Source: Planctomycetota bacterium (lineage in GTDB: Bacteria > Planctomycetota > Planctomycetia > Pirellulales > Pirellulaceae). From it: DNA of 24,908 nt. A program made the translations under genes and the position numbers. How positions within the stretch are numbered: position 1 is the first letter of the stretch; the number at the start of each line of letters is the position of its first letter. Under the pieces are notes generated by a model. The model searched no databases. It saw only the letters and a program-made list of their open reading frames with translations, and had not been told where the DNA came from. Of the stretch, positions 7,725 to 15,716 are shown piece by piece. The stretch spans positions 1 to 24,908 of the forward strand of contig JAJDEH010000383.1 in the NCBI GenBank assembly GCA_029259935.1, written 5' to 3'.

Positions 7725-8144
7725 CTGATTTCCTCCACAAGGAAGTTGTCTAAGTGGCTGGCAGTAAAGAAGTGCAACTGCCGGGCCAATTCGGAATCAG
7801 ACGGAATCCGAGCAATCCGCTGGTCGCGATGCTGATGGGTGTGCGAATGTGGGCGCGCCGTGCTGGATCGCACACCGATGTTGGGCCCTATCCGTGTACT
7901 CAGCTTATCCTTCGGAACTCGACAGCAATTCGAGCCCTAGTCTGTATCCCGGCGGACGCCGCCTCCACGCCGCGCCGCGCGAATCGCTGTACTCGGAATC
8001 GGATTGACAATCGGAGTTCCAGCGTGGCATCGAGCAGTGTTCAAGAAGGCACAACCCGCGAAAAGGGAGCATGGGGCTTGAGACGCCGCTTGCTTTGGTT
8101 GCCGTGCCTGCGGAGCCGGAACCTGCCGGAAAATCAACGGCGAA
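7725..8144. other. Intergenic stretch between the two Usp genes
   Basis: These 420 bases show no convincing coding frame. The frames open here give Arg/Pro/Ala-rich products and overlap the neighbouring gene. One inverted repeat pairs GTGTGCGA (7839-7846) with TCGCACAC (7868-7875) around a 21-base loop and could be an operator or a weak stem. The promoter of the leftward UspA operon should lie near 7725-7800, but I could not assign it. Confidence 0.5.
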
Positions 8145-9071
8145 TCAGTCGTTGAGTTGGATAGGAGTGGAAAATTCTTCTGGCTTCAACGCCAAGACCG
8201 AGCATTGGACCCTACCCAGGGTGGTTTCTGCGGTGTTCCCCATCAGCGCCCCGGTGATCCCCGTGCGAGCCACCGTCCCCATGACCACCAAGTCGATTTC
8301 ATTTTCCTTCGCCAAATCAGGAATCACGGTGCCGGGCTCGCCCGCCAACACGTGGACGTTATCGGCGGCGGCATCGGTCTCGAAATCGCGCAGCAGTTTA
8401 TTCAAGCTTTTTTCGACATCGGCTCGGCTTGTACGAACAAGATCCTCGAACTCATCGGGACGCATATGACTCTTGAGCAGGCTCTCGCCATACACACTCC
8501 ATACCTGGATAATATCCAACCGAGCACCTTCCCGGCGACAAAATGACGTGGCCAGATTTAGGATTTTTCGACTCAGTTGTGCATGGGCGTCGTCCGTGGA
8601 CACGGCATCCACGGCCGCCAGCACCCGCTCGTAAGTTGCATGCGGACCAGGGTTCGTCAGCCACACCGCACAAGGGCACTGCCGCAGCAATTGGATGGCC
8701 GTTCTGCCAAAATAGCCCTTATGCCAGCCCGCGCCCTTGGCTTCTTTCATAACCAAGTCGTGACCGCCGCGCAAAACCTCTCGAACAATCTCCGTCGAGG
8801 CGTTTCCCGACAACAATTTCGTCGAGACTTCCACGCCTTCCACCGAATCAGACAGCGCCGCCAGTTGCCGGGTTTTCTCTTCACGCACCTTGTCTTCTAG
8901 TTGCTGAGTATTCGCGGTGGAGATTCGCTTGAGCCAACCGAGTTCGCGCAGCACGTCGACGATCTTGATTTTGGCATGGTTGTGTTTGGCAAGCTCCACG
9001 GCCCGACGCATCGCGCCTTGCGACGGTGACTCGCTGTCAACCACGACAAGGATGTTCTTAAATCGCTCCAT
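8145..9071 (-). CDS. Tandem universal stress protein, UspE-like
   Basis: About 308 residues with two Usp domains in tandem, the length and layout of E. coli UspE. Domain 1 (about 1-145) begins FKNILVVVDSESPSQGAMRR and ends in the degenerate YFGRTAIQLLRQCPCAVWL, with no nucleotide-binding motif. Domain 2 (about 150-305) ends DLVVMGTVARTGITGALMGN-TAETTL, which matches the UspE version of the motif, where the second Gly is Ala. The ATG at 9071 is preferred because GGAAGGGG (9077-9084) lies five bases upstream. An adjacent ATG at 9074 and an in-frame GTG at 9086 are alternatives. Cytoplasmic. Known UspE functions concern stress resistance, cell aggregation and motility. The gene is the upstream neighbour of the UspA/hemerythrin/cytochrome c'/CBS run. 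Confidence 0.92.
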   Translation of the reverse strand: MERFKNILVVVDSESPSQGAMRRAVELAKHNHAKIKIVDVLRELGWLKRISTANTQQLEDKVREEKTRQLAALSDSVEGVEVSTKLLSGNASTEIVREVLRGGHDLVMKEAKGAGWHKGYFGRTAIQLLRQCPCAVWLTNPGPHATYERVLAAVDAVSTDDAHAQLSRKILNLATSFCRREGARLDIIQVWSVYGESLLKSHMRPDEFEDLVRTSRADVEKSLNKLLRDFETDAAADNVHVLAGEPGTVIPDLAKENEIDLVVMGTVARTGITGALMGNTAETTLGRVQCSVLALKPEEFSTPIQLND

Positions 9072-9284
9072 CATTTCCCCTTCCACGAATATCTTTGAGT
9101 CGCCGAGGCCGAAACTGCCACTGCAATCAAGTCTACTACTTGTTTGGACAGTGAGGCTCCACTATCCGCACTGGTTATTGTAGCCATTTGCGCCGTTTTC
9201 GGAATCGAGGGGGCCGTCATCTCTTGTGAGCATCGGGGGTGTGCGATATCGCGCGAAGCAACGTCACCGCTCCCCGGGCGCGCT

Positions 9285-10856
9285 CTATTTCAGCTTGCCC
9301 AACATCTCGGCGGCTTTGTCCTCGAACAGTTTCTGCCACTCCGGGGCTAACAGGCAATCGCTGTCTTCCTGGGCACCGCCCACGTTGCGAAGCTGTTCGG
9401 CGGTCGGCGAGTAGTAGATATAGCCGTTGGTATAACCGGCGACGAACGTGTTTTCATAGGGCGACGCCTTTTTGATGTTGAGCCCAATCGGCACCGTCAA
9501 CTCGCCGGGAAACGTCAGCAGCACGAAATCCCCGATTCTGAGGCCGACCAGTTCGACGTCGATGGCTCGCTTGTCGGCGGCAAGATTGCGGGTTTGGTGT
9601 TTTCGCAGCAATGCCAAATTCGTCTGCAACCGCGTCAGTTGCTCCATCGTATGAATGTTGCGGATGTACTGCTGCATGTTGCGGCGATTTTCCGTGTCGA
9701 GCTTTTGGAGGTCGTCGCGTCCGAGCGCTTCATCGTGCAGATACCGATGAGAATAGTACGAGGGAAATTCGCTCGATAGGTTGTACTTCACGACTAAAGG
9801 AACAAACGTCTTCAGGTTCAGGCTTGTTCCTCGCAACGACCGGAGCAGCCTTTCCCGCTCGGCCTCCATCGCGGTAATGCGCCGGGCCACATCGGCGCGG
9901 GGCAGTTCCATGACTTCGTTAAGGATTTTCAGCCGTCCTCCTTTTTTGCTCTTGATTTTCCTGAGCGCCTTCAACGTACTCAGGCCCAGCAGGTTGCCCA
10001 GCGGTTCAGCGCTGCGCGGGTGATCGACGTCCTTGTAATAGACGGGGTTGATGTCGCCGGCGCATCCCTGAACGAAGAGGGCGATCGTGTCGTCGCTCAG
10101 GTTATCTTCGATCACCTGGGAAGCGAAGCCGGTCATATCCGCCGTGTTTCCGCGACTAGGCACGCCTTGAATTGGATGGCAAGCAAAATTGTAAACCACG
10201 GCCAAGGTGCTGCCGTCGATTCGGTCGAGCCGCAAGATGCCGATCTCGGGATCGATCGGGCCGACTGAGGCCACTTCCTCATCGGGCGGCATCGAATAAG
10301 CGTGGCGCACATCAATTTCTCTGCCGCTTTTCAGCTTCAGCCGCCGGTTCTCCATGACGCGATCTTCATGGCCGACGCCCACGCCAACCTGCACCGCGAC
10401 CAAGTTGTCGGCGGCTTCTTTCACTGCCTGAACCGTCCGCTCGTCCACGTCCTTGCACACGATGCCATGACAATGGCTGGCATTGATCATGACGTTCGGC
10501 GGCCGGATGCCGAGTTCCTTTTCAATCCGCGAACGAACCTTGGGCAGATAGTCGTTGCCGATCGAGCCGATCTCGCCGATGGCGACGGCGTCCACGGTGA
10601 CAAGGGCCACCGTCGTGGTGTCGTCCTTCACCACCAGCGCTTTAACGAATAACGGATCATTGACCGGGCCGCTCCTGTTGGTGATGTCCACCTTGGCGGC
10701 TCCGGCCCAAAGTTGCGCCGCGCGGGCTTCTTTCGCCGCGACTCCAGCGAATAAAAAACATGCGACCAGAAGCACGGTCGTAACAAGTCCATTTCGAATG
10801 CCGGAGTAGCCTAGCGACGAGTAGCCTAGCAACAACGGAGCACTTCTGTCATTCAT
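9285..10856 (-). CDS. Neutral/alkaline ceramidase-like exported hydrolase
   Basis: A 523-residue exported protein from the preferred ATG at 10856 (an ATG at 10895 would add 13 residues; neither has a clear ribosome binding site). A hydrophobic signal segment (GLVTTVLLVACFLFAG) is followed by WAGAAKVDIT, the usual opening of the neutral ceramidase N-terminal domain. Other family marks are VNDPLFVKALVV, the metal-site region INASHCHGI (His128 and His130 here), FACHP (His227) and GCAGDINPVYY (264-274). In true ceramidases the last motif is GDVSPN, with Ser as nucleophile; here that Ser is Asn, so the substrate or reaction probably differs. The N-terminus carries a five-residue duplication (LGYSS/LGYSG). 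Related proteins are common in planctomycetes. It is probably a secreted metal-dependent hydrolase of unknown substrate. Confidence 0.85.
   Translation of the reverse strand: MNDRSAPLLLGYSSLGYSGIRNGLVTTVLLVACFLFAGVAAKEARAAQLWAGAAKVDITNRSGPVNDPLFVKALVVKDDTTTVALVTVDAVAIGEIGSIGNDYLPKVRSRIEKELGIRPPNVMINASHCHGIVCKDVDERTVQAVKEAADNLVAVQVGVGVGHEDRVMENRRLKLKSGREIDVRHAYSMPPDEEVASVGPIDPEIGILRLDRIDGSTLAVVYNFACHPIQGVPSRGNTADMTGFASQVIEDNLSDDTIALFVQGCAGDINPVYYKDVDHPRSAEPLGNLLGLSTLKALRKIKSKKGGRLKILNEVMELPRADVARRITAMEAERERLLRSLRGTSLNLKTFVPLVVKYNLSSEFPSYYSHRYLHDEALGRDDLQKLDTENRRNMQQYIRNIHTMEQLTRLQTNLALLRKHQTRNLAADKRAIDVELVGLRIGDFVLLTFPGELTVPIGLNIKKASPYENTFVAGYTNGYIYYSPTAEQLRNVGGAQEDSDCLLAPEWQKLFEDKAAEMLGKLK
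10804..10830. repeat. 15-bp tandem duplication in the ceramidase-like gene start
   Basis: GAGTAGCCTAGC is present at 10804-10815 and again at 10819-10830, a period of 15 bases. On the coding (minus) strand it gives LGYSS followed by LGYSG just ahead of the signal segment. This is an in-frame slippage duplication, or it may mark sequence that is really upstream of the translated region if the true start lies further in. Confidence 0.65.
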
Positions 10857-10928
10857 GGAAGCTGCCTTTGAGAGGAGGGTTAGAAGAGCGGTCATCGGAT
10901 GAACTGAGTATACACAGCTCGGGAGATG

Positions 10929-11252
10929 CTAGGCGGTTTCGACTTCGTGCATGTCGAGAAAAATGGTTCGCCACACCGCCAGCCATTGATTGTCGCATTT
11001 GGCCAACACCCACAAGTCGCGGCCCGTCGCGCGGTAGCTGCGTTCTTGCCGCACGTAGTCCATATCGAAGGCATGCGTCGCAATCGCCGTATCACCGATC
11101 ACGCTGACCCGAAAATCGGACTCTTGAAAGCGCCTCAGAAGGGAACCGGCACAAAACTCCTCGAATCCGGCGATCATCGCCGATCGACCGGCGACTTGCC
11201 CGCTGAATCCGGGTAGCTCCATGATGACGTCCTCGTGAAGCAGTTTTTCCAA
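10929..11252 (-). CDS. NTF2-like (SnoaL/DUF4440-type) protein with damaged 5' end
   Basis: The frame encodes a typical small NTF2-like fold: HEDVIMELPGFSGQVAGRSA, then DFRVSVIGDTAIATHAFDMD, TGRDLWVLAKCDNQWLAVWR and TIFLDMHEVETA at the end. The only in-frame start codon is a TTG at 11252, yet homologous-looking sequence continues upstream of it as SQLIKQCTEFVRNLNQTWQA, GRLQELEK, back to an in-frame TAG at 11346-11348, with no ATG, GTG or TTG between. Removing one T from a TTT at about 11340 would join this to a GTG-started frame at 11361 (VAEGLDDFASRSQ). So the gene is either frameshifted (pseudogene or sequencing error) or uses a truncated or unusual start. Members of this fold are diverse, so no function can be named. 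Confidence 0.65.
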   Translation of the reverse strand: MEKLLHEDVIMELPGFSGQVAGRSAMIAGFEEFCAGSLLRRFQESDFRVSVIGDTAIATHAFDMDYVRQERSYRATGRDLWVLAKCDNQWLAVWRTIFLDMHEVETA

Positions 11253-11348
11253 CTCTTGAAGGCGGCCCGCTTGCCAAGTCTGATTGAGGTTGCGGACGAA
11301 TTCCGTACATTGCTTGATGAGTTGGGAGCGAGAAGCGAAAGTCGTCTA

Positions 11349-11571
11349 GACCTTCGGCCACGTATAAAACCGAAACCTTTGACGAGTTTCGCTACGGTTT
11401 TCGAGTTTTGGGACAAAGCCTCGCGCTTCACGACTCTTTTTCTTTGGGTGCCTGGGGCCGGACACTGTGAGCCCCCAGCGCGCCGCACCGGGGGGCGTTC
11501 GCTTCGCTCAACCCCAGCCACTCAAACGGCCCGCGGCTGACAAAACGTACGTCCATGGTAATTCCTCAATG
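11349..11571. other. Non-coding stretch with GC-rich palindromic segment
   Basis: Between the damaged NTF2-like frame and the oxidoreductase there is no gene. A GC-rich part (about 11448-11535) holds competing inverted repeats: CTGGGG (11452-11457) with CCCCAG (11473-11478), and GCCCCC (11471-11476) with GGGGGC (11491-11496). The composition and mosaic palindromes suggest a small dispersed intergenic repeat, but only one copy is in this window. The rest, a G/T-rich and T-rich run near 11400-11447, shows nothing clear. Confidence 0.45.
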
Positions 11572-11600
11572 TTGAAATTGACGCGGCGCAAGATTATCTT
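11572..11600 (+). promoter_or_regulatory. Candidate sigma-70-type promoter of the oxidoreductase gene
   Basis: TTGAAA (11572-11577, five of six matches to the -35 consensus) and TATCTT (11595-11600, four of six to the -10) are separated by exactly 17 bases. Transcription would begin near 11607, about 45 bases before the ATG at 11652 and after the alternative GTG at 11601, so it also favours the ATG start. Confidence 0.4.
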
Positions 11601-11651
11601 GTGTCACAAGACCCTCTCCCACCAAAACACACCCTAGCGGAGCGACCCCCC

Positions 11652-13001
11652 ATGGCTATTCGTTCAACTCGTCGAGAATTTCTTGGGCAAAGCGCGGCGG
11701 CCGGTGCCGTGGCAACGGGCTTTTTCGTCAATCCGCTACGAGCCGAAGAGTCGAATTCACTCAACGAACGGCTGAACATCGCCGCGATTGGCGCGACCGG
11801 ACGAGCGGGCGCGGATATCAACGGCGTCTCCAGCCAGAACATCGTGGCGATTGCCGATGTCGACGCGAATCTGCTGGAAGCGGGCAGTAAAAAATACGCC
11901 GGCGCGCGAAAATATCGAGACTTCCGCGTCATGCTGGAAAAAGAAGCCGAACACATCGACGCCGTCGTCGTGGGCACTCCCGATCACACGCACGCTCCGG
12001 CCGCCGCCATGGCAATGCGGCTGAAAAAACATGTGTACTGCGAAAAGCCGTTGACGCACACCGTCTACGAAGCCCGCAAGCTGGCGGAACTGGCGGCCAA
12101 AAACAAGCTGGTGACCCAAATGGGAAATCAGATTCACTCCGGTGAAAACTATCGCCAAGTTGTTGAATTGGTGCAGTCAGGAATCATTGGCGAAGTCAAG
12201 GAGGCGCATGTTTGGGTCGGCGTGGATTACGGCGGCGCCAAACGCATCAACAAGCCGCTACCGTCGAACGTCGATTGGGACTTGTGGCTGGGCCCCGCGC
12301 CCAAAAAACCTTACAGCATCGCCGAAATCAAAGGCGAGACTCAAACCATTCATCCGTTCCACTGGCGTTGGTTTTGGGATTACGGCACGGGCGGGCTGGG
12401 CGACTTTGGCTGCCACTACATGGATCTGGTTCACTGGGCGCTTGACCTGCGGAACCCAACCAAGATTTCCGCCCGCGGGCCGGCACCCGATGCAGACACG
12501 ACCACTGCCGGCCTGATCGTCGATTACGACTATCCGGCGCGCGGCAAGAAACCGCCAGTACACATGACATGGTACGACGGCGGCAAGAAGCCCAACCTGT
12601 TAAAGAAGATCGCCGCCGAGGATCTCAAGGATCAAAACGGCAAACAGATCGGCACCGGCAGCGGACAATTGTTTGTCGGTTCGCAGGGCATGCTGATGTC
12701 GAACTATGGACAACATTGTCTGTTGCCCGCCAAAAACTTTGCCGACTTCAAGCGGCCCGAGCCGACCATCGCTCGTTCGCCCGGCCAGCATGCCGAGTGG
12801 CTGCGGGCGATCAAGGACGGCGGTAACACGACTTGCAATTTCGATTACGGTGGCGCGCTGACCGAAGCGGTGCTGCTGGGAGTCGTCGCTCATCGCAGTG
12901 GCGAAACCTTGCAGTGGGACGCCAAGAATCTGAAAGTCACCAATTCCGAGAAGGCTCAACATCTGATCCACAAAGAGTACCGCAAGGGATGGACCTTGTA
13001 G
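11652..13001 (+). CDS. Tat-exported Gfo/Idh/MocA-family oxidoreductase
   Basis: 449 residues from the ATG at 11652, which places a twin-arginine signal at the N-terminus (STRREFLGQSAAAGAVATGF, Arg7-Arg8, then NPLRA). The protein should be exported folded, with cofactor already bound. A Rossmann fold follows (LNIAAIGATGRAGADI, IVAIADVDANL, VVVGTPDHTH) and the family hallmark CEKPLTHT with Glu-Lys-Pro at 131-133. The C-terminal half carries the usual beta-sheet domain (HPFHWRWFWDYGTGGLGDFG, then HYMDLVHWALDL). Family enzymes oxidise or rearrange sugars and polyols with tightly bound NAD(P). Exported members are greatly expanded in planctomycetes and are linked to polysaccharide breakdown. GGAG lies about ten bases upstream. 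A glutathione peroxidase gene follows after 41 bases. An upstream GTG at 11601 is rejected because it would bury the Tat signal. Confidence 0.93.
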   Translation: MAIRSTRREFLGQSAAAGAVATGFFVNPLRAEESNSLNERLNIAAIGATGRAGADINGVSSQNIVAIADVDANLLEAGSKKYAGARKYRDFRVMLEKEAEHIDAVVVGTPDHTHAPAAAMAMRLKKHVYCEKPLTHTVYEARKLAELAAKNKLVTQMGNQIHSGENYRQVVELVQSGIIGEVKEAHVWVGVDYGGAKRINKPLPSNVDWDLWLGPAPKKPYSIAEIKGETQTIHPFHWRWFWDYGTGGLGDFGCHYMDLVHWALDLRNPTKISARGPAPDADTTTAGLIVDYDYPARGKKPPVHMTWYDGGKKPNLLKKIAAEDLKDQNGKQIGTGSGQLFVGSQGMLMSNYGQHCLLPAKNFADFKRPEPTIARSPGQHAEWLRAIKDGGNTTCNFDYGGALTEAVLLGVVAHRSGETLQWDAKNLKVTNSEKAQHLIHKEYRKGWTL

Positions 13002-13042
13002 TCTCCGAGTTCACCCATTACACCAACAGAGAATTGATCGCC

Positions 13043-13615
13043 ATGTTCAAGAAAATCGCTTGTTTTAGTTTGTCGTTGCTCATTTTCGGCTCGGTCTGCG
13101 CAGCCGCGGAAAAAGGAAAAAAAGTGCCTGCCGCATTAAAATTCAAAATGGACTCGTTGGACGGCAAGAAGGTCGATATGGCCAAGTACCAAGGCAAAGT
13201 GGTTTTGGTCGTCAACGTGGCCAGCGAATGTGGCCTCACGCCGCAATACGAGCAACTCCAAGCGCTGCACGAAAAGTTCTCCAAAGAGGGCTTGGCGGTA
13301 CTCGGGTTTCCTTGCAACCAATTCGGCAGCCAAGAGCCCGGATCGGCCGCCGACATCAACACCTTCTGCAAGAAGAACTACGGCGTCGAGTTCGACATGT
13401 TTAGTAAGGTCGATGTCAACGGAAAGGACGCCTGCGAATTTTACCAACATCTGACAAGTGCCGAGACAAAGCCGAAGGGCTCCGGCAAGGTCGGTTGGAA
13501 TTTCGAGAAGTTTTTAATCAACCGCCAAGGCGAAGTCATCGGCCGCTACAACCCGCAAACCGCGCCGGACGATCCGGCCTTGCTGAAGACGATCAGCACG
13601 GAATTGGAGAAGTAA
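13043..13615 (+). CDS. Exported glutathione peroxidase (thioredoxin-type, Cys form)
   Basis: 190 residues. A signal peptide (MFKKIACFSLSLLIFGSVCA) puts the enzyme in the periplasm. The peroxidatic motif NVASECGLT has Cys63 in place of selenocysteine. The catalytic partners are all present: Gln97 in FPCNQFGSQEPG and Trp152-Asn153 in GWNFEKFLI. Cys109 in NTFCKKNYGVEF sits at the position of the resolving Cys of yeast Gpx3-type enzymes, so the reductant is probably thioredoxin-like rather than glutathione. It reduces hydroperoxides. The frame is open for 70 codons upstream, but those overlap the oxidoreductase gene; the ATG at 13043 is the one that gives a signal peptide. It starts 41 bases after the oxidoreductase stop and is probably cotranscribed with it. 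Confidence 0.95.
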   Translation: MFKKIACFSLSLLIFGSVCAAAEKGKKVPAALKFKMDSLDGKKVDMAKYQGKVVLVVNVASECGLTPQYEQLQALHEKFSKEGLAVLGFPCNQFGSQEPGSAADINTFCKKNYGVEFDMFSKVDVNGKDACEFYQHLTSAETKPKGSGKVGWNFEKFLINRQGEVIGRYNPQTAPDDPALLKTISTELEK

Positions 13616-13733
13616 ATCCGCGGGACGAGCGTCAAGACGGACAAAATCCCAGGCAGCGTCGGAAAAACGAGAGCGATCGCCTGAAGGGTTGAAGAATCCA
13701 GGGACCTGACCGGCCCCGTCGGGATGGAACGGG

Positions 13734-14747
13734 TCACGTAAACGCGAAATCCCCGATATCGAGGCAGATGTCGGCCAGTCCCCCGCGCGCCGCGAACCAA
13801 TCACCAAACGACCCGCCGAGGTCTTTCCCCGAGGGGCCAACGGCGTAAATCAGTGGCGTTTGGCCCGCACGGCGTCGATACACAAAAGGCCCGTCGGTGA
13901 ACGGATTGCTCGCAACCACGGGAAGGATCTCGGGACAGAGTTCGTCCAGTTGATCCGGATAGGAATGGTGTCGGCCATGAAAGGCCTGAACCGCCAATTC
14001 GATTTCAAGCAGCCGTAGCACCACGAGGCTTTCATTGTCCAGTTGGCGTTGCATTTCATGAAGCTCAGACGGCGGCAGAGCAAATACCTCTCGCATCGCC
14101 TGTTCGATGACTTGAGCCATTTCGTGATCGACTTCGTCACTGTCATCAAATATGTCTAGGTCTGGCGGAAGTTCTTCTTCTTCGTTGCCGCCCACCCGCT
14201 GCTCCCAATCGGTGTCGCGAGCAATCACCGTGTCGAACGGTTCGCGATCCTGTTCGATTTGCCAGAGTTCGTGAGCTAGAAATTTTGCATCGCCGGGGCT
14301 GAGGGAATGTCGTATGCGGCGCATGCGATCGACGCCAACTCCCGAAATCCCGTTCGATACTAGAAGGTCTATCACAAGACCATTCTTGCGAACGGAACTG
14401 GCGAGTATCTGTAGGTCTACGCCACGGACCGTTGCCAGATCCGTTCGCCCGCTGCGCTTGGCCGCGACAAGCTCATACACGAAACCGTAGGTCAATCTTC
14501 GCAACGATGCATAGTTCAGCTGTTGCCGCTCAAAATACTCCGTATCGTAGGCGAGCGGCGTACGACAACCGCGCTCGAGTGCCGAGCGAGCCGCGTCGAG
14601 ATGCACTTCATTGGCCGCAACGAAATCGTCCAATTCCTCGTTGGAGATCTCGTCTACTTCTTTGTCGTTTAGTTCCGTGCCAGTCAGAGCGGACGCGGCT
14701 TGCACCAAATCACCGTAAGCATTAGGAAGATCCGAAATCGCGGACAT
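13734..14747 (-). CDS. Protein of unknown function with pseudopilin-like C-terminus
   Basis: 337 residues from the ATG at 14747 (a TTG at 14780 would add 11 residues). No signal peptide or membrane segment. The N-terminal two thirds are helical and acidic (LNDKEVDEISNEELDDFVAA, and an EEEELPPDLDIFDDSDEVDH stretch near 200-220). The C-terminal part has the layout often seen at the end of planctomycete pseudopilin-like proteins: HGRHHSYPDQLDELCPEILP, VASNPFTDGPFVYRR, LIYAVGPSGKDLGGSFG. Pseudopilin proteins normally have an N-terminal hydrophobic helix, which is absent, so the likeness covers only this small domain. The gene is converging with the glutathione peroxidase gene. No function can be assigned. 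Confidence 0.8.
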   Translation of the reverse strand: MSAISDLPNAYGDLVQAASALTGTELNDKEVDEISNEELDDFVAANEVHLDAARSALERGCRTPLAYDTEYFERQQLNYASLRRLTYGFVYELVAAKRSGRTDLATVRGVDLQILASSVRKNGLVIDLLVSNGISGVGVDRMRRIRHSLSPGDAKFLAHELWQIEQDREPFDTVIARDTDWEQRVGGNEEEELPPDLDIFDDSDEVDHEMAQVIEQAMREVFALPPSELHEMQRQLDNESLVVLRLLEIELAVQAFHGRHHSYPDQLDELCPEILPVVASNPFTDGPFVYRRRAGQTPLIYAVGPSGKDLGGSFGDWFAARGGLADICLDIGDFAFT

Positions 14748-14884
14748 CGAAGAATCCACTCGGCTTGAGGAAGATCGCAAACAGGCTTGTCGTTATTACG
14801 CAAGGCACCTATCGTTAGTTTTACAGGAACAGTACCAAAACCACCGTGAATTTTTCCCCCAAGGGCATTGCCCGGTTAACAACC

Positions 14885-14889
14885 GAGGG
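14885..14889 (+). promoter_or_regulatory. Ribosome binding site supporting a TTG start
   Basis: GAGGG lies five bases before the TTG at 14895. There is no ATG or GTG in frame between this TTG and the upstream stop at 14877-14879, so the element is what supports the unusual start of the acetyltransferase. Confidence 0.5.
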
Positions 14890-14894
14890 CCTCT

Positions 14895-15716
14895 TTGTTT
14901 TCACTGCACGAAATCGCCATTTTGGAGGAGGGCCGCCAGGCTCTTGGGACCGTGGACCTCGGTCGCGAAAGCGAGTCGGTCGGCGGCGGATGGATGACGT
15001 TTGCGGGCGAGGGTAGTTGGGCGAACCAGGCCTGTGGTTTGGGGTTGCAAGGACCGGTTACCGAGTTGGATCTCGATCGGCTCGTCGAATTCTATGCCAG
15101 CCGGGGCGTGGAGCCCAGGATCGAAGTTTGCCCCTTTGCCGACGAGACTCTGATTGCCGGACTGTTTCGTCGGGAATTTCGGCTGATCGAATTTGAAAGC
15201 GTGCTGGCTCGCAGTTTGCCGGCGCATGAAGACCTGCGGCAGCTTCATCCGCACGGTTGGCCCGCCGATTTGGTCCTCGCTCACGTCGACCCCGCGAACG
15301 TCGAACAAGTCAGAACATTCGCCGACGTTTCTACGCAAGGAGTTCGCGCCGAAGGAGAGCCGTTAGCCGAGGTCTTGGAGGAGACGACAACCAAAATGGT
15401 GCAACATCCGCGGTGCGATTCGTTCTTGGCGCGGATGGACGGCAAGGACGTCGGCGGTGGGGCCATGGAATCGAGCGGGCAAGTGGCGTGTTTGTTTGGC
15501 ACCAGCGTTGCGCCGACTTATCGCCGCCAGGGAATCCAAACCGCACTGATGCTTCGCCGGCTCGAACGCGCTCGGGAATGCGGCTGCAAACTGGCCGTCA
15601 TTCATTCTCGGCCGGACATCCCTACCGAACGAAATGCCATGCGGCTGGGATTCTTCCTGGCCTATACCAAGGTCGTGCTGACGCGACCGGGCCCTGGGCT
15701 TGTGCCTTCGCCGTAA
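14895..15716 (+). CDS. GNAT-family N-acetyltransferase
   Basis: 273 residues with a TTG start. The C-terminal half is a GNAT domain: CLFGTSVAPTYRRQGIQTAL (motif A, with the Arg-Arg-Gln-Gly-Ile acetyl-CoA pyrophosphate loop), ALMLRRLERARECGCKLAVI, and NAMRLGFFLAYTKVVL (motif B, the usual terminal strand). The N-terminal about 150 residues (DRLVEFYASRGVEPRIEVCP, LIAGLFRREFRLIEFESVLA) resemble a degenerate second GNAT-like half, as in two-domain members. It would acetylate an amine using acetyl-CoA, with the substrate unknown. Cytoplasmic. It is a single gene that reads away from the gene at 13734-14747. Confidence 0.85.
   Translation: MFSLHEIAILEEGRQALGTVDLGRESESVGGGWMTFAGEGSWANQACGLGLQGPVTELDLDRLVEFYASRGVEPRIEVCPFADETLIAGLFRREFRLIEFESVLARSLPAHEDLRQLHPHGWPADLVLAHVDPANVEQVRTFADVSTQGVRAEGEPLAEVLEETTTKMVQHPRCDSFLARMDGKDVGGGAMESSGQVACLFGTSVAPTYRRQGIQTALMLRRLERARECGCKLAVIHSRPDIPTERNAMRLGFFLAYTKVVLTRPGPGLVPSP

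Noticed and set aside
7754..8155. Rightward 133-codon ORF between the Usp genes
   Set aside because: Arg/Ser-rich, overlaps the UspE-like gene end, no family likeness.
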